Part shown: piece by piece, positions 51,529 to 60,162 of the stretch
Layout of the letters: each line of letters opens with the position of its first letter
Position numbering within the stretch: the stretch's first letter is position 1
Assembly (NCBI RefSeq): GCF_000717915.1
Contig: NZ_JOCX01000013.1
Location: 124,001-188,000 of the forward strand
Source: Streptomyces sp. NRRL S-244
GTDB taxonomy: Bacteria; Actinomycetota; Actinomycetes; Streptomycetales; Streptomycetaceae
Direction: 5' to 3'
DNA length: 64,000 nt
Made by a program: the position numbers and the translations under genes
The notes under the pieces: generated by a model
What the model saw: only the letters and a program-made list of their open reading frames with translations
The model's database searches: none
Told to the model about the DNA's origin: nothing

Positions 51529-53136
51529 ATGGTCGCGAAGCGGATCCCGTACCAGCGGCGTGCGGCGGCCGCGGTCGCCGCCGGAGCGCTGCCGTGCCTC
51601 GCCTTCCCCGCCCCCGCGCTCTGGTGGTTCGCGTACGTCGCCCTCGTGCCCTGGATGCTGCTGCTGAGGTCGGCGCCGACCGGGCGGCGCGCGGCCCTGG
51701 AGGGGTGGCTCGGCGGCGCCGCCTTCATCGTCGCCGTCCACCACTGGCTGCTGCCCAGCCTGCACGTGTTCCTGCTGCCGGTGGCGGCCCTGGTGGGGCT
51801 GCTCTGGATCCCCTGGGCCCTGCTGGTGCGGGAGTTCCTCGGCGGGACCCCGGATCCGGGCCGGGCGGCGGCCGCGCTGCTCCTCGTACCGGCGGGCTGG
51901 CTGCTGTCCGAGCTGGCCCGGTCCTGGCAGGGGCTGGGCGGGCCGTGGGGGCTGCTGGGGGCCAGCCAGTGGCAGGTGCCGCCCGCGCTGCGGCTCGCGT
52001 CGGTGGGCGGGGTGTGGCTGGTGAGCCTGCTGGTGGTGGCGGTGAACTGCGCGCTGGTGCTGCTGATATCCGTACCGGGGGCACGGGTTCCGGCGGTGGC
52101 CGGGGTGACGGGGTGCGTGGTGCTGACGGGGGCGGTGTGGCTGTGGGTGCCGCGGCCCGAGGTGTCGGGCGCGCTCCGCGTGGCCGTCGTACAGCCGGGC
52201 CTGGTGGCGGACGGCCCGAACAGCGCGGAGCAGCGGTTCTCCGCCGGGGAGCGGCTGACGCGGACGCTGGCCGGGCAGCGGGTGGACCTGGTGGTGTGGG
52301 GCGAGAGCAGTGTCGGGGCCGACCTGGCCGCGCGCCCGGACCTGGCCCGGCGGCTGGCCGTGCTGTCCTCCGAGGTCGGGGCTCCCCTGCTGGTCAACGT
52401 CGACGCCCGGCGGCCGGCGGGCCCGGTCGCGGGACCGGTCCCGGGACCGGTCGCCTCGGCCGCCACGACGTCCGCGGGCGGCATCTACAAGAGCTCCGTC
52501 CTCGTCGGCCCGGGCGGGCCGACCGGGGACCGGTACGACAAGATGCGCCTGGTCCCCTTCGGCGAGTACGTACCGGCCCGGTCGCTGCTCGGCTGGGCCA
52601 CCTCGGTCGGCAAGGCCGCCGGCGAGGACCGCCGGCGCGGCGCGGAGCCGGTCCTGATGAACCTGCCGGGGCGGCCCGGTGTCCGGATCGGCCCGCTGGT
52701 CTGCTTCGAGTCGGCCTTCCCCGACATGAGCCGCCGCCTCACCCGCGACGGGGCCGCCCTGCTGGTCGCCCAGTCGGCCACGTCCAGCTTCCAGCACACC
52801 TGGGCCCCGGCGCAGCACGCCTCGCTCGCCGCCCTGCGCGCCGCCGAGGACGGCCGCCCGATGGTGCACGCCACCCTCACCGGGATCAGCGCGGTGCACG
52901 GCCCGTCCGGCGAGCGGATCGGCCCGGCGCTGCCCACCTCCGCGCGCGCCGCGCAGGTGTACGAGGTCCCGCTCTCCCGCGGCTCGACGTTCTACGTCCG
53001 CTTCGGGGACTGGCCCGTGGGCGCCTGCCTCGCGCTGCTGGCGGCGTATTGCGCGGTCGAGGGGGTCAGGTCGCTCGGGCTCAGGAAGCCTGCTCCAGAG
53101 CCGACGACACCACCCGCTCGCACAGCTCGTGGGTGA
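51529..53136 (+). CDS. lnt: Apolipoprotein N-acyltransferase Lnt
   Basis: Adds the third acyl chain to the N-terminal cysteine of lipoproteins at the membrane. The 535-residue protein has seven or so N-terminal hydrophobic helices, then a nitrilase domain with an intact Glu-Lys-Cys triad: Glu259 (WGES), Lys338 (YDKMRLVPFGEY) and Cys392 (VCFESAFPD). A short Gly-Pro-Val repeat lies about 298-308. GGAGG precedes the ATG at 51529. Its 3' end overlaps the convergent dehydrogenase gene by 56 bases. Confidence 0.94.
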   Translation: MVAKRIPYQRRAAAAVAAGALPCLAFPAPALWWFAYVALVPWMLLLRSAPTGRRAALEGWLGGAAFIVAVHHWLLPSLHVFLLPVAALVGLLWIPWALLVREFLGGTPDPGRAAAALLLVPAGWLLSELARSWQGLGGPWGLLGASQWQVPPALRLASVGGVWLVSLLVVAVNCALVLLISVPGARVPAVAGVTGCVVLTGAVWLWVPRPEVSGALRVAVVQPGLVADGPNSAEQRFSAGERLTRTLAGQRVDLVVWGESSVGADLAARPDLARRLAVLSSEVGAPLLVNVDARRPAGPVAGPVPGPVASAATTSAGGIYKSSVLVGPGGPTGDRYDKMRLVPFGEYVPARSLLGWATSVGKAAGEDRRRGAEPVLMNLPGRPGVRIGPLVCFESAFPDMSRRLTRDGAALLVAQSATSSFQHTWAPAQHASLAALRAAEDGRPMVHATLTGISAVHGPSGERIGPALPTSARAAQVYEVPLSRGSTFYVRFGDWPVGACLALLAAYCAVEGVRSLGLRKPAPEPTTPPARTARG

Positions 53137-53986
53137 GCAGCGCGTCGCGGGCGCTGAGCGTCTTGCCCGCCGCGACGGACTCCAGGAAGGCGTCCACGAC
53201 CTGCTCGATGCCGCGCTGGCGGGCGACCGGAACCCAGTCCCCGCGGCGCCGCACGGTCGGCTGGCCGCGGTGGTCGATGATCTCGGCGAGGTTGACGACC
53301 TGACGCTTGGTGTCCTGCCCCGACACTTCGAGGACCTCCTCGGTGGAACCGGACAGCCGGTTCATGATCCCGAGCGCGGTGAAGCCGGGGCCCGACATCT
53401 GGAGGACGACCTGGTGCATCAGCCCGCCCTGGACCTGGGCCCGGACGTCGATGTGGTCGGCCTCGCCGGGGAGCAGGAAGCGCAGGGTGTCGACGACGTG
53501 GATGAAGTCGTCGAGGACGAAGGTCCGCGGGTCCTCGGGCAGCCCGACCCTGTTCTTCTGCATGACGATCAGGTCCCGCGGGTGTTCGGCGCACTGCGCG
53601 TAGCCGGGCGCGTGGCGGCGGTTGAAGCCGACGGCGAGCGAGACCCCGCGCTCCTCGGCGAGTTCCACGAGCCGCCGCGAGTCGTCGAGCTCGTAGGCGA
53701 GCGGCTTGTCCACGTACGTCGGCACGCCCGCTTCGAGCAGCCGCGCCACGATCTCGGGGTGAACGGCCGTCGGGGCGTGCACGAACGCCGCGTCGAGTCC
53801 CTCGGCCAGCAGTCCGTCGAGGGCCGTGTGGCGGCGGCCGGCCGGGACGTGGTGGATCTCCCCGATCCGCTCCAGCGTGGCCGGGGTTCGGGTCTGCAGG
53901 TGCAGTTCCACGCCCGGGCGGGCGGTGAGGACGGGCAGGTACGCCTTCTGGGCGATGTCGCCGAGTCCGATGACGCCGACCTTCAC
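53081..53986 (-). CDS. Gfo/Idh/MocA-family oxidoreductase
   Basis: A 301-residue NAD(P)-dependent dehydrogenase. The Rossmann motif is VGVIGLGDIAQKAYLPVL at the N-terminus, and the cofactor/substrate motif YVDKPLAYELDDSRRL contains the conserved Lys-Pro pair. The substrate is probably a sugar or cyclitol. The GTG at 53986 has GGAGG 7 bases upstream. It stands alone, convergent with lnt and divergent from the DinB-like gene. Confidence 0.9.
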   Translation of the reverse strand: MKVGVIGLGDIAQKAYLPVLTARPGVELHLQTRTPATLERIGEIHHVPAGRRHTALDGLLAEGLDAAFVHAPTAVHPEIVARLLEAGVPTYVDKPLAYELDDSRRLVELAEERGVSLAVGFNRRHAPGYAQCAEHPRDLIVMQKNRVGLPEDPRTFVLDDFIHVVDTLRFLLPGEADHIDVRAQVQGGLMHQVVLQMSGPGFTALGIMNRLSGSTEEVLEVSGQDTKRQVVNLAEIIDHRGQPTVRRRGDWVPVARQRGIEQVVDAFLESVAAGKTLSARDALLTHELCERVVSSALEQAS

Positions 53987-54068
53987 CGGGAACCTCCAGG
54001 TAGATCCTTCTGGGACTTCCGCAGCTTAATCCCTGGTGGCGGGGCCCGCGTTCGCCGAGGATGGCGCC

Positions 54069-54593
54069 ATGACCACGACCACCGGATCCCACCGCACCGA
54101 GCCCTCCACCACCGCGAACGAGCGGGAGATGCTGGACGGCTGGCTCGATTACCACCGCGCCACCCTCGCCTGGAAGTGCGAGGGCCTCGGGGCCGAGCAG
54201 CTGGGCCGCGCCCCGCTCGCCCCGTCCGAGCTGAGCCTGCTGGGCCTCGTACGGCACATGGCGGAAGTGGAGCGGTACTGGTTCCGGGAGATCATGCTGG
54301 GCGAGGACCTCCCCGAGCTGTACTGCACGCAGGAGGACCCGGACGGGGACTTCCACTTCGGCCCCGGGGACACCTGGGCCGAGGCCGAGCAGACCTGGCA
54401 GACCGAGATCGAGCTGGCGCGGCAGGCCGCGACGGGCCGTTCGCTGGACCTGGTGTCGGATCCCGAGAGCCACCACCGCGGCGAGACGTTCAGCCTGCGC
54501 TGGGTCTACACGCACATGATCGAGGAGTACGCGCGCCACAACGGGCACGCGGACCTGCTGCGCGAGCAGATCGACGGCGCCACGGGCGACTGA
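54069..54593 (+). CDS. DinB/DUF664-family protein
   Basis: A 174-residue four-helix protein of the DinB/YfiT superfamily (DUF664). The metal-ligand histidines are in LVRHMAEVERYWF and YTHMIEEYARHNGHADLLRE. In actinobacteria many members are mycothiol-dependent transferases or detoxification enzymes (family knowledge); the substrate here is unknown. The ATG at 54069 (MTTTTGSHR) is used, although the frame has a start at 54036. Confidence 0.88.
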   Translation: MTTTTGSHRTEPSTTANEREMLDGWLDYHRATLAWKCEGLGAEQLGRAPLAPSELSLLGLVRHMAEVERYWFREIMLGEDLPELYCTQEDPDGDFHFGPGDTWAEAEQTWQTEIELARQAATGRSLDLVSDPESHHRGETFSLRWVYTHMIEEYARHNGHADLLREQIDGATGD

Positions 54594-54644
54594 CGCGGGC
54601 CGCGCACGAGCCGCACACCGGTCGCACGGCGGCCGCCGCGCGCA

Positions 54645-54679
54645 GGTGACGGCCGGGTGTCCGGCGGATGCCCGTCACC
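54645..54679 (+). terminator. Weak hairpin after the DinB-like gene
   Basis: GGTGACGG pairs with CCGTCACC around a 19-base loop. It lies 51 bases after the stop and about 65 bases before the next gene. Could be a terminator or leader structure. Confidence 0.3.
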
Positions 54680-54743
54680 CGTGCGGGGTCATTTTCGGCT
54701 CCGGGTTTTCGCAACGGGGTCCTCGCACAGCAGAGTTGCGCGA

Positions 54744-55319
54744 GTGCATCCAACGCGAACCACGACAAAGCTGCTGCTCGGAGTCGCCTGTGCCGTCTCG
54801 GCCGTCTCCGGCTGCGTGAATGTGACACCCGCCCCGATGCAGCCGGCGGCCGCCCCCGGTACGGCCGCTCCACCGCCCCGGCACGATCCGCGCGGCCGAC
54901 CGGGTGCCGTGCCGGTGGAGGTTCAGGCGCCCGCCCTGGAGGCCCTGAAAGCGGTGCCCGGGCAGTCCGCGCAGCCGGCGGCCCCCCGTGGAGGCGGGGC
55001 GTCCGCGCCGCGCGGGGCAGCGGCTCCGACCGGCGCGGCGGGGGTGCCGGCCGCGGCCGCGGCCGCGGCCGCCCAGGAGGCCTCACGGGCCGTCCCGCCG
55101 GTGCCGGACATCCCTGAGCCGCGCCGGGGCGCCCGGCGCGGCTCAGGGGGCACGGGCGGCCGTCCGGAGCGGCCGGGGCCGGACGCGGAGGTTCCGCGCG
55201 AGGTGGTCAAGGAGCTGCCGGTCCGGCCATCGGACGTGTGCGCGCTGGGCCGCCGGCACGGGCGCTGGCACCCGGACAGCCCGGAGGCCCGTATCTGCGC
55301 GGGCGTCCACGAGGGCTGA
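54744..55319 (+). CDS. Proline/alanine-rich lipoprotein
   Basis: A 191-residue lipoprotein. The GTG at 54744 opens MHPTRTTTKLLLGVACAVSAVSGC, a signal with lipobox Cys about 24, then a long Pro/Ala/Gly-rich region that contains a perfect 17-bp DNA hairpin (55112-55148). It ends in a conserved-looking tail DVCALGRRHGRWHPDSPEARICAG. The two C-terminal cysteines may pair. The function is unknown, and the start codon lacks a clear RBS. Frame and GC bias are clear in the ends but low-complexity in the middle. Confidence 0.72.
   Translation: MHPTRTTTKLLLGVACAVSAVSGCVNVTPAPMQPAAAPGTAAPPPRHDPRGRPGAVPVEVQAPALEALKAVPGQSAQPAAPRGGGASAPRGAAAPTGAAGVPAAAAAAAAQEASRAVPPVPDIPEPRRGARRGSGGTGGRPERPGPDAEVPREVVKELPVRPSDVCALGRRHGRWHPDSPEARICAGVHEG
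55112..55148. repeat. 17-bp perfect hairpin inside the lipoprotein gene
   Basis: Bases 55112-55128 and 55132-55148 are exact reverse complements around a GCG loop. It lies within the Pro/Arg-rich part of the coding region. Such stability in a coding region is unusual and could pause ribosomes or polymerase, or hinder sequencing. Confidence 0.8.
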
Positions 55320-55355
55320 GCCGCCGATCCACTGCGCGGGCGGGCCTCCGAGCCG

Positions 55356-55928
55356 CTACGGGTGCTGCTCCGGGAACGGCCGGGGCCCCCCGCCCGGTTC
55401 CGCGGCCAGGCGCCGCTCCAGCCGGGCGATGGCCGCCCGTACGCCGTTCCCGTACCCGTCGTCGGACAGGACCCCGGTGGCGGCCCGGGCCCGGGCCAGG
55501 TGCAGCCGCGCCGCCTCGGGCCGCTGGAGCTTCACGTAGTCGGCGGCCAGGTTGAGGTGCAGCGACGGGTAGAACACGCGCACGGCCGGATGGGACTCGT
55601 GCTGCGCGGGCAGCCCGTCGCGCAGCCCCGGCCCCAGCCCGTCGGCGGCGGTCAGGGCCCGCAGGTCCCAGGCCAGTTCGTCGGCGGGATCGTCCTGGGC
55701 GTCGGCCATGTAGTGCGCGAGCGTGCAGCGGTGGAGGGAGTCGCCGTCCTCGCCGATCTCGGTCCAGATCTCGCCGAGGCGGTTGCGGGCCTCCTCGCGG
55801 TCGCCGGCGTGCAGCAGGATGACGGCCTGGCCGATCCTGGTCATGACGGCGTCCTCCGACGCCTCCTGCTGCTCCGTCACGGCGGCCTCCGGCTCGCTCT
55901 GCCAGACCTGCTCCGGTCCGGTCGTCAC
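55356..55928 (-). CDS. Tetratricopeptide-like protein
   Basis: A 190-residue helical protein with TPR-like repeats (AVILLHAGDREEARNRLGEIW, HLNLAADYVKLQRPEAARLHLARARAA). Probably cytoplasmic; partners unknown. The GTG at 55928 (MTTGPEQVWQSEPEA) is chosen because the sequence before it looks like promoter DNA; GTG 55946 is in frame too. It follows ung on the same strand. A 6+6 inverted repeat lies directly upstream. Confidence 0.8.
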   Translation of the reverse strand: MTTGPEQVWQSEPEAAVTEQQEASEDAVMTRIGQAVILLHAGDREEARNRLGEIWTEIGEDGDSLHRCTLAHYMADAQDDPADELAWDLRALTAADGLGPGLRDGLPAQHESHPAVRVFYPSLHLNLAADYVKLQRPEAARLHLARARAATGVLSDDGYGNGVRAAIARLERRLAAEPGGGPRPFPEQHP

Positions 55929-55934
55929 GACGCT

Positions 55935-55951
55935 AACCGGAGGCACCGGTT
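55935..55951. promoter_or_regulatory. Inverted repeat upstream of the TPR gene
   Basis: AACCGG-AGGCA-CCGGTT, a perfect 6+6 inverted repeat that ends 7 bases before the chosen GTG. If translation instead begins at GTG 55946, the repeat would overlap the start. Confidence 0.3.
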
Positions 55952-55975
55952 ATGACACCGAGGCGCGGTGGGGCG

Positions 55976-56653
55976 TCAGCCCAGGTCCGGGATCGTCCAG
56001 TCGATCGGCTCATGGCCCTGGGCCGCGACGGCCTCGTTGATCTGCGTGAAGGGCCGGGAGCCGAAGAACTTCTTGGCCGACAGCGGGGAGGGGTGGGCCC
56101 CCTTGACGACCGCGTGCCGCTCCTCGTCGATGAGCGGGAGCTTCTTCTGCGCGTAGGCGCCCCACAGGACGAAGACGGCCGGGTCGGGGCGGTCGGCGAC
56201 GGCCCGGATCACCGCGTCCGTGAACTTCTCCCAGCCCTTGCCCTTGTGCGAGTTGGGCTCGGCCTCGCGGACGGTGAGGACCGCGTTGAGCAGCAGGACG
56301 CCCTGCTCGGCCCAGGGCATCAGGTACCCGTTGTCCGGGATGGGGGTGCCCAGCTCGGCGTGCATCTCCTTGTAGATGTTGCGCAGGGAGGGCGGGGTCT
56401 TGACCCCGGGCCGTACGGAGAAGCACAGGCCGTGGCCCTGGCCGGCCCCGTGGTACGGGTCCTGGCCGAGGACCAGGACCTTCACCCGGTCGAAGGGAGT
56501 GGCTTCCAGGGCGGCGAAGACCTGCTCGTGGGGCGGGTAGACCGGCCCGTTCGCCCGCTCCTTCTCGACGAACTCGGTGAGCTCGTTGAAGTAGGGCTTC
56601 TCCAGCTCGTCGCCGAGGACGGGGAGCCAGGACTCGGGCAGCATCTGGGTCAC
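55976..56653 (-). CDS. ung: Uracil-DNA glycosylase Ung
   Basis: Removes uracil from DNA. The family-1 motifs are GQDPYHG with catalytic Asp65 and HPSPLSAKKFF with the catalytic His. The protein is 225 residues from GTG 56653 (MTQMLPESW). The frame is open 75 bases further upstream, but GGAGG lies 8 bases before GTG 56653, which decides the start. A terminator separates it from the substrate-binding protein gene upstream. Confidence 0.96.
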   Translation of the reverse strand: MTQMLPESWLPVLGDELEKPYFNELTEFVEKERANGPVYPPHEQVFAALEATPFDRVKVLVLGQDPYHGAGQGHGLCFSVRPGVKTPPSLRNIYKEMHAELGTPIPDNGYLMPWAEQGVLLLNAVLTVREAEPNSHKGKGWEKFTDAVIRAVADRPDPAVFVLWGAYAQKKLPLIDEERHAVVKGAHPSPLSAKKFFGSRPFTQINEAVAAQGHEPIDWTIPDLG

Positions 56654-56730
56654 GTCTACAACCTCCGGTACAAGTTCGTGCAACTGCGTGGTGCAACAGC
56701 TCCAGAACCTACCGGGGGCCACTGACAACG

Positions 56731-56768
56731 CCGCATCCGCGGGCGCCCGGAGGCACCCGCGGATGCGG
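56731..56768 (-). terminator. 13-bp hairpin after the substrate-binding protein gene
   Basis: CCGCATCCGCGGG pairs exactly with its complement at 56756-56768; GCC/GGC inside the loop can extend the stem past one mismatch. It follows the minus-strand gene at 56793 by 24 bases. Confidence 0.7.
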
Positions 56769-56792
56769 TGTGGACTGCGGCCGGCCCTACGG

Positions 56793-58376
56793 CTACCAGC
56801 TGGTCTTGCGGTACAGCTCCCACATCTGCATGGCGGTCTGCGGGTCGAGCGCCCGCTCGGCGCCGGCGATGTCCTCGCGGGCGGCGACGTACAGCTTGCC
56901 CTGCCACAGCGGCAGCAGCCGGACGTCCTCGGCGAAGATCTGCTGGGCCTGCTCGAACTCGCGGACGCCGGCCGAGCGGTCGCTCTCGCGGCGGGACTTG
57001 GGCAGCAGGTCGGTGAGGATCTCGTTGGGCTCGTACGGGGTGCCGACCGCGTTCTCCTTGCCGACGAACGGCGCGATGAAGTTGTCCGGGTCCGGGAAGT
57101 CGGGGAACCAGCCGCGGCCGAAGACCGGGTACTCGCCGTTCTTGTAGCCGACCTGGAACACCTTCCAGGGCTGGCCGCGCAGCGTGACCCGGAAGAGGCC
57201 GCTCTCGTCCAGCTGGCGCTTGAGCTCGGTGAACTCGTCGGCCGTGGAGGCGCCGTAGCGGTCGGTGGTGTACCAGAAGGTCAGGTCCACGGGCGTGGGG
57301 ACCCCGGCGTCCTTGAGGATCTTCTGGGCCTTCTTGACGTCCGCCTGGCCGTACTTGTCGTAGAAGGGCGTCTTGTGGCCCACGACCCCCTTGGGGACCA
57401 TCGAGTACAGCGGTTCGGCGGTGCCCTGGTAGACCTTGGAGACGATCGCGCCGCGGTCGACGATCTGGGCGATGGCCTGGCGCACCGGCAACTTGGCGAC
57501 CTGCGGGTCCTTGGGGTTGAAGACCAGGTAGCGGATCTCGGCGCCGACGTTCTCGACGACCTGGACGCCCTGCGCGTGCGAGGCGGGGGTCTGCAGGTCC
57601 TTGATCTCGGGGGCCGACAGACCACGGTAGGTGGCGTCGATCTCCTTGGCCTTGAGCGCGGCGACCATCTTGGTGGAGTCCGCGAAGTAGCGGATCGTCA
57701 CGCCGTCGTTGCGCCGGTTCGCGAAGCCGGCGTAGGACGCGTTCTTGCCGAGGACGGCCTCGCTGCCCTCCTTGTACGAGTCGAGCACGAACGGGCCGGA
57801 GCCGGTGATCTTGCCGTCCTCGCGCACCTTGTCGGCCGGGTAGTCCTTGGGCGCGACCAGCGAGGCGGCCGGCGAGCCGAGGACGAAGGGGAAGGTGGCG
57901 TCCGGCGTCTTCAGGTGGAAGACGACCGTCAGCGCGTCCGGGGTCTCGATCTTGTCCAGGCTGCCGAAGAGGTCCTTCGGACCGGTCTGGGAGTTGATCG
58001 TCCGGATCCGGTCGAGCGAGTGCTTGACCGCCTTGGCGTCGAGCGGCTCCCCGTCGGAGAACTTCAGGCCCTTCTTCAGGGTGCAGCGGTACGACTCGTT
58101 CCCGGAGTCCGTGAACTCGCAGGTCTGGGCGGCGTCGGGCTGGGGCTTGGTGGAGCCCGTCGGGAATGCCAGCAGGGTCTGGTAGACGTTCCGGTACAGC
58201 TCCCAGGAGCCGTCCCAGGCCGCAGCGGGATCGAGGGTGCTCGGGGCGCTCGTCGTGCCGACGACGATTCTCTTCGCGGTGTCACTGCTGTCGTCCGAAA
58301 GCAGACCGCATCCGGCGAGCAGGGATATGGACGCAAGGGCTGCAGTGATCTGCAGGCATCTGGTCCGGATGAACAC
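56793..58376 (-). CDS. Peptide-type ABC substrate-binding lipoprotein (SBP family 5), orphan
   Basis: A 527-residue extracellular lipoprotein of the OppA/DppA type. The signal ends at lipobox LLAGC, then RIVVGTTSAPSTLDPAAAW, the usual SBP_bac_5 opening, and later YRCTLKKGLKFSDGEPL. Permease and ATPase genes are not adjacent, so it is an orphan binding protein. GTG codons occur at 58382 and 58376; GAGGAG lies 7 bases before GTG 58376 and overlaps the other, so 58376 is the start. Confidence 0.92.
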   Translation of the reverse strand: MFIRTRCLQITAALASISLLAGCGLLSDDSSDTAKRIVVGTTSAPSTLDPAAAWDGSWELYRNVYQTLLAFPTGSTKPQPDAAQTCEFTDSGNESYRCTLKKGLKFSDGEPLDAKAVKHSLDRIRTINSQTGPKDLFGSLDKIETPDALTVVFHLKTPDATFPFVLGSPAASLVAPKDYPADKVREDGKITGSGPFVLDSYKEGSEAVLGKNASYAGFANRRNDGVTIRYFADSTKMVAALKAKEIDATYRGLSAPEIKDLQTPASHAQGVQVVENVGAEIRYLVFNPKDPQVAKLPVRQAIAQIVDRGAIVSKVYQGTAEPLYSMVPKGVVGHKTPFYDKYGQADVKKAQKILKDAGVPTPVDLTFWYTTDRYGASTADEFTELKRQLDESGLFRVTLRGQPWKVFQVGYKNGEYPVFGRGWFPDFPDPDNFIAPFVGKENAVGTPYEPNEILTDLLPKSRRESDRSAGVREFEQAQQIFAEDVRLLPLWQGKLYVAAREDIAGAERALDPQTAMQMWELYRKTSW

Positions 58377-58410
58377 GTGCACGCTCCTCGATCAGCCAGG
58401 GGTGCGGCAG

Positions 58411-58438
58411 ACCCTACCGCAGTGCCTCACAAATCCAA
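58411..58438 (-). promoter_or_regulatory. Candidate promoter of the substrate-binding protein gene
   Basis: Minus strand: -35 TTGGAT (58438-58433), 16-base spacer, -10 TAGGGT (58416-58411). It would give a leader of about 28 bases containing the GAGGAG ribosome site. Confidence 0.4.
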
Positions 58439-58484
58439 TGGGTAGGTTTCATGTGACACTTGACCGATTTCGTGCACGTTAGGT

Positions 58485-58517
58485 ACGCATTTGCCTCCCC
58501 TCGGGAGGCAAATGCGT
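58485..58517 (-). terminator. Perfect 15-bp hairpin after the SDR operon
   Basis: ACGCATTTGCCTCCC (58485-58499), loop CTC, then the exact complement (58503-58517). It lies 12 bases after the stop codon of the minus-strand reductase gene. Confidence 0.8.
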
Positions 58518-58528
58518 CCGATTATCGA

Positions 58529-59302
58529 TCAGTGCACTCCGGCATTGAGGAACATTCCTCCGTCAACGACCAGAGTTTGGCCAGTGATCCATTCCGCTTG
58601 TGCAGATGTAAGAAAAGCCGCCGCCCCGCCGATGTCCTGCGGCAGTCCCAGCCGGCCGAGCGGATAGGCCGCCGCGGCCTCCTGCTCCCGGCCCTCGTAG
58701 AGCGCCTGGGCGAACTTCGTCTTGACCACCGCGGGGGCGATCGCGTTAACCCGGACCCCCGGCGCCATCTCGTGGGCGAGCTGGAGGGTGAGGTTGATCA
58801 TGGCGGCCTTGCTCATCCCGTACGCGCCGATGAAGGGCGAGGGGGAGAGCCCGGCGATGGACGCGATGTTCACGATCGCGCCGCCGTTGTCCTTCTGCCA
58901 GGCGTGCCAGGTCCGCTGGGCGAACCCGAGCGCCGAGATCACGTTGGTCTCGAAGACCTTGCGCGCGACGCCGAGGTCCAGGTCCGCCATCGGACCGAAG
59001 ACCGGGTTGGTGCCCGCGTTGTTGATCAGGAAGTCGACGCGCCCGAAGGCCTCCATCGTCCGCTCGACCGCGACGGCCTGGTGGGCCTCGTCGTGCGCCT
59101 TGCCGGCCACCCCCATCACCCGGTCCGCGCCGAGCGCCTCGACGGCCTCCTTGAGGGCGTCCTCGTTGCGCCCGGTGATGCACACCCGGTCGCCGCGCGC
59201 GACGAGCGCCTCGGCGATGCCGTAGCCGATGCCCCGGCTGCCTCCGGTGATCAGCGCGACCTTGCCGCTGTCCGCTGCCCGCTCCGTGCTGTTCTCCGCC
59301 AT
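58529..59302 (-). CDS. Short-chain dehydrogenase/reductase
   Basis: A 257-residue classical SDR, FabG-like. The cofactor motif is TGGSRGIGYG, then NNAG, and the catalytic Ser-Tyr-Lys is SIAGLSPSPFIGAYGMSKAA. NADP(H) preference is likely from the Arg in GSRG. The substrate could be a 3-oxoacyl thioester. It follows the fabG-like gene by 19 bases and probably shares its promoter. A hairpin terminator follows. Confidence 0.9.
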   Translation of the reverse strand: MAENSTERAADSGKVALITGGSRGIGYGIAEALVARGDRVCITGRNEDALKEAVEALGADRVMGVAGKAHDEAHQAVAVERTMEAFGRVDFLINNAGTNPVFGPMADLDLGVARKVFETNVISALGFAQRTWHAWQKDNGGAIVNIASIAGLSPSPFIGAYGMSKAAMINLTLQLAHEMAPGVRVNAIAPAVVKTKFAQALYEGREQEAAAAYPLGRLGLPQDIGGAAAFLTSAQAEWITGQTLVVDGGMFLNAGVH

Positions 59303-59321
59303 GACCTGCGCCTGCCTCTCG

Positions 59322-60083
59322 TCAGTTGAGCGGGCCGCCGGCCACGTACATGACCTGGCCGGAGACGAAGCCGGCGGCCTCGCCCGTGAAGAACGCGATC
59401 GCGTTCGCGATGTCGTCCGGGCGGCCGACGCGCTGGACGGGGATCTGGGTGGCCGCGGCGGCCTGGAACTCCTCGAAGCCCATGCCCACGCGCGCGGCCG
59501 TCTGGGCGGTCATCTCCGTGACGATGAAGCCGGGCGCGACGGCGTTGGCGGTGACGCCGAACTTGCCGAGCTCGATGGCCAGGGTCTTGGTGAAGCCCTG
59601 CAGACCGGCCTTGGCCGCGGAGTAGTTGACCTGGCCGCGGTTGCCCAGCGCCGAGCTGCTGGAGAGGTTGACGATGCGGCCGAACTTGGCCTCCACCATG
59701 TACTTCTGACAGGCCTTCGACATCAGGAACGCACCGCGCAGGTGGACGTTCATGACGGTGTCCCAGTCGTTCTCGCTCATCTTGAAGAGCAGGTTGTCGC
59801 GCAGCACTCCCGCGTTGTTGACCAGGATGGTCGGCGCGCCCAGGACGCTCGCGACGCGCTCGACGGCCGCCTCCACCTGCGCCGCGTCGCTGACGTCACA
59901 GCCGACCGCCAGGGCCTTCCCGCCGGCCGCCGTGATCGCCTCGACGGTGTCCTTGCAGGCCGCCTCGTCGAGATCGAGTACGGCGACGGCCCGGCCCTCG
60001 GCGGCCAGGCGCACGGCGGTGGCCGCGCCGATGCCCCGGGCCGCCCCGGTCACGATCGCGACGCGCTGCTCGGTGGTGGACAT
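59322..60083 (-). CDS. 3-oxoacyl-ACP reductase-like SDR (FabG family)
   Basis: A 253-residue FabG-type reductase: TGAARGIGAATA, NNAGVLRD, and the Ser-Tyr-Lys set in SSSALGNRGQVNYSAAKAG. Probably reduces 3-oxoacyl-ACP or -CoA with NADPH. Start ATG 60083 (MSTTEQRVAIV) with GAGGAG 8 bases upstream; the frame runs further up but across the promoter. First gene of a two-gene operon. Extra FabG copies beside the essential fabDHACP cluster are common in Streptomyces. Confidence 0.92.
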   Translation of the reverse strand: MSTTEQRVAIVTGAARGIGAATAVRLAAEGRAVAVLDLDEAACKDTVEAITAAGGKALAVGCDVSDAAQVEAAVERVASVLGAPTILVNNAGVLRDNLLFKMSENDWDTVMNVHLRGAFLMSKACQKYMVEAKFGRIVNLSSSSALGNRGQVNYSAAKAGLQGFTKTLAIELGKFGVTANAVAPGFIVTEMTAQTAARVGMGFEEFQAAAATQIPVQRVGRPDDIANAIAFFTGEAAGFVSGQVMYVAGGPLN

Positions 60084-60130
60084 GGTGGATCTCCTCGCCC
60101 TCGGAATCCTCATCAGCGGCTCCCCATTGG

Positions 60131-60144
60131 TGAGCAACCGCTTA
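60131..60144. promoter_or_regulatory. Operator-like inverted repeat downstream of the fabG promoter
   Basis: TGAGC-AACC-GCTTA, an inverted repeat with one mismatch, lying 12 to 25 bases after the presumed start of transcription. A second block with CTTAG...CTGAG (60141-60159) overlaps the start. Typical position for a TetR-family repressor. Confidence 0.4.
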
Positions 60145-60162
60145 GTAGCTTCAGCTGAGGAG

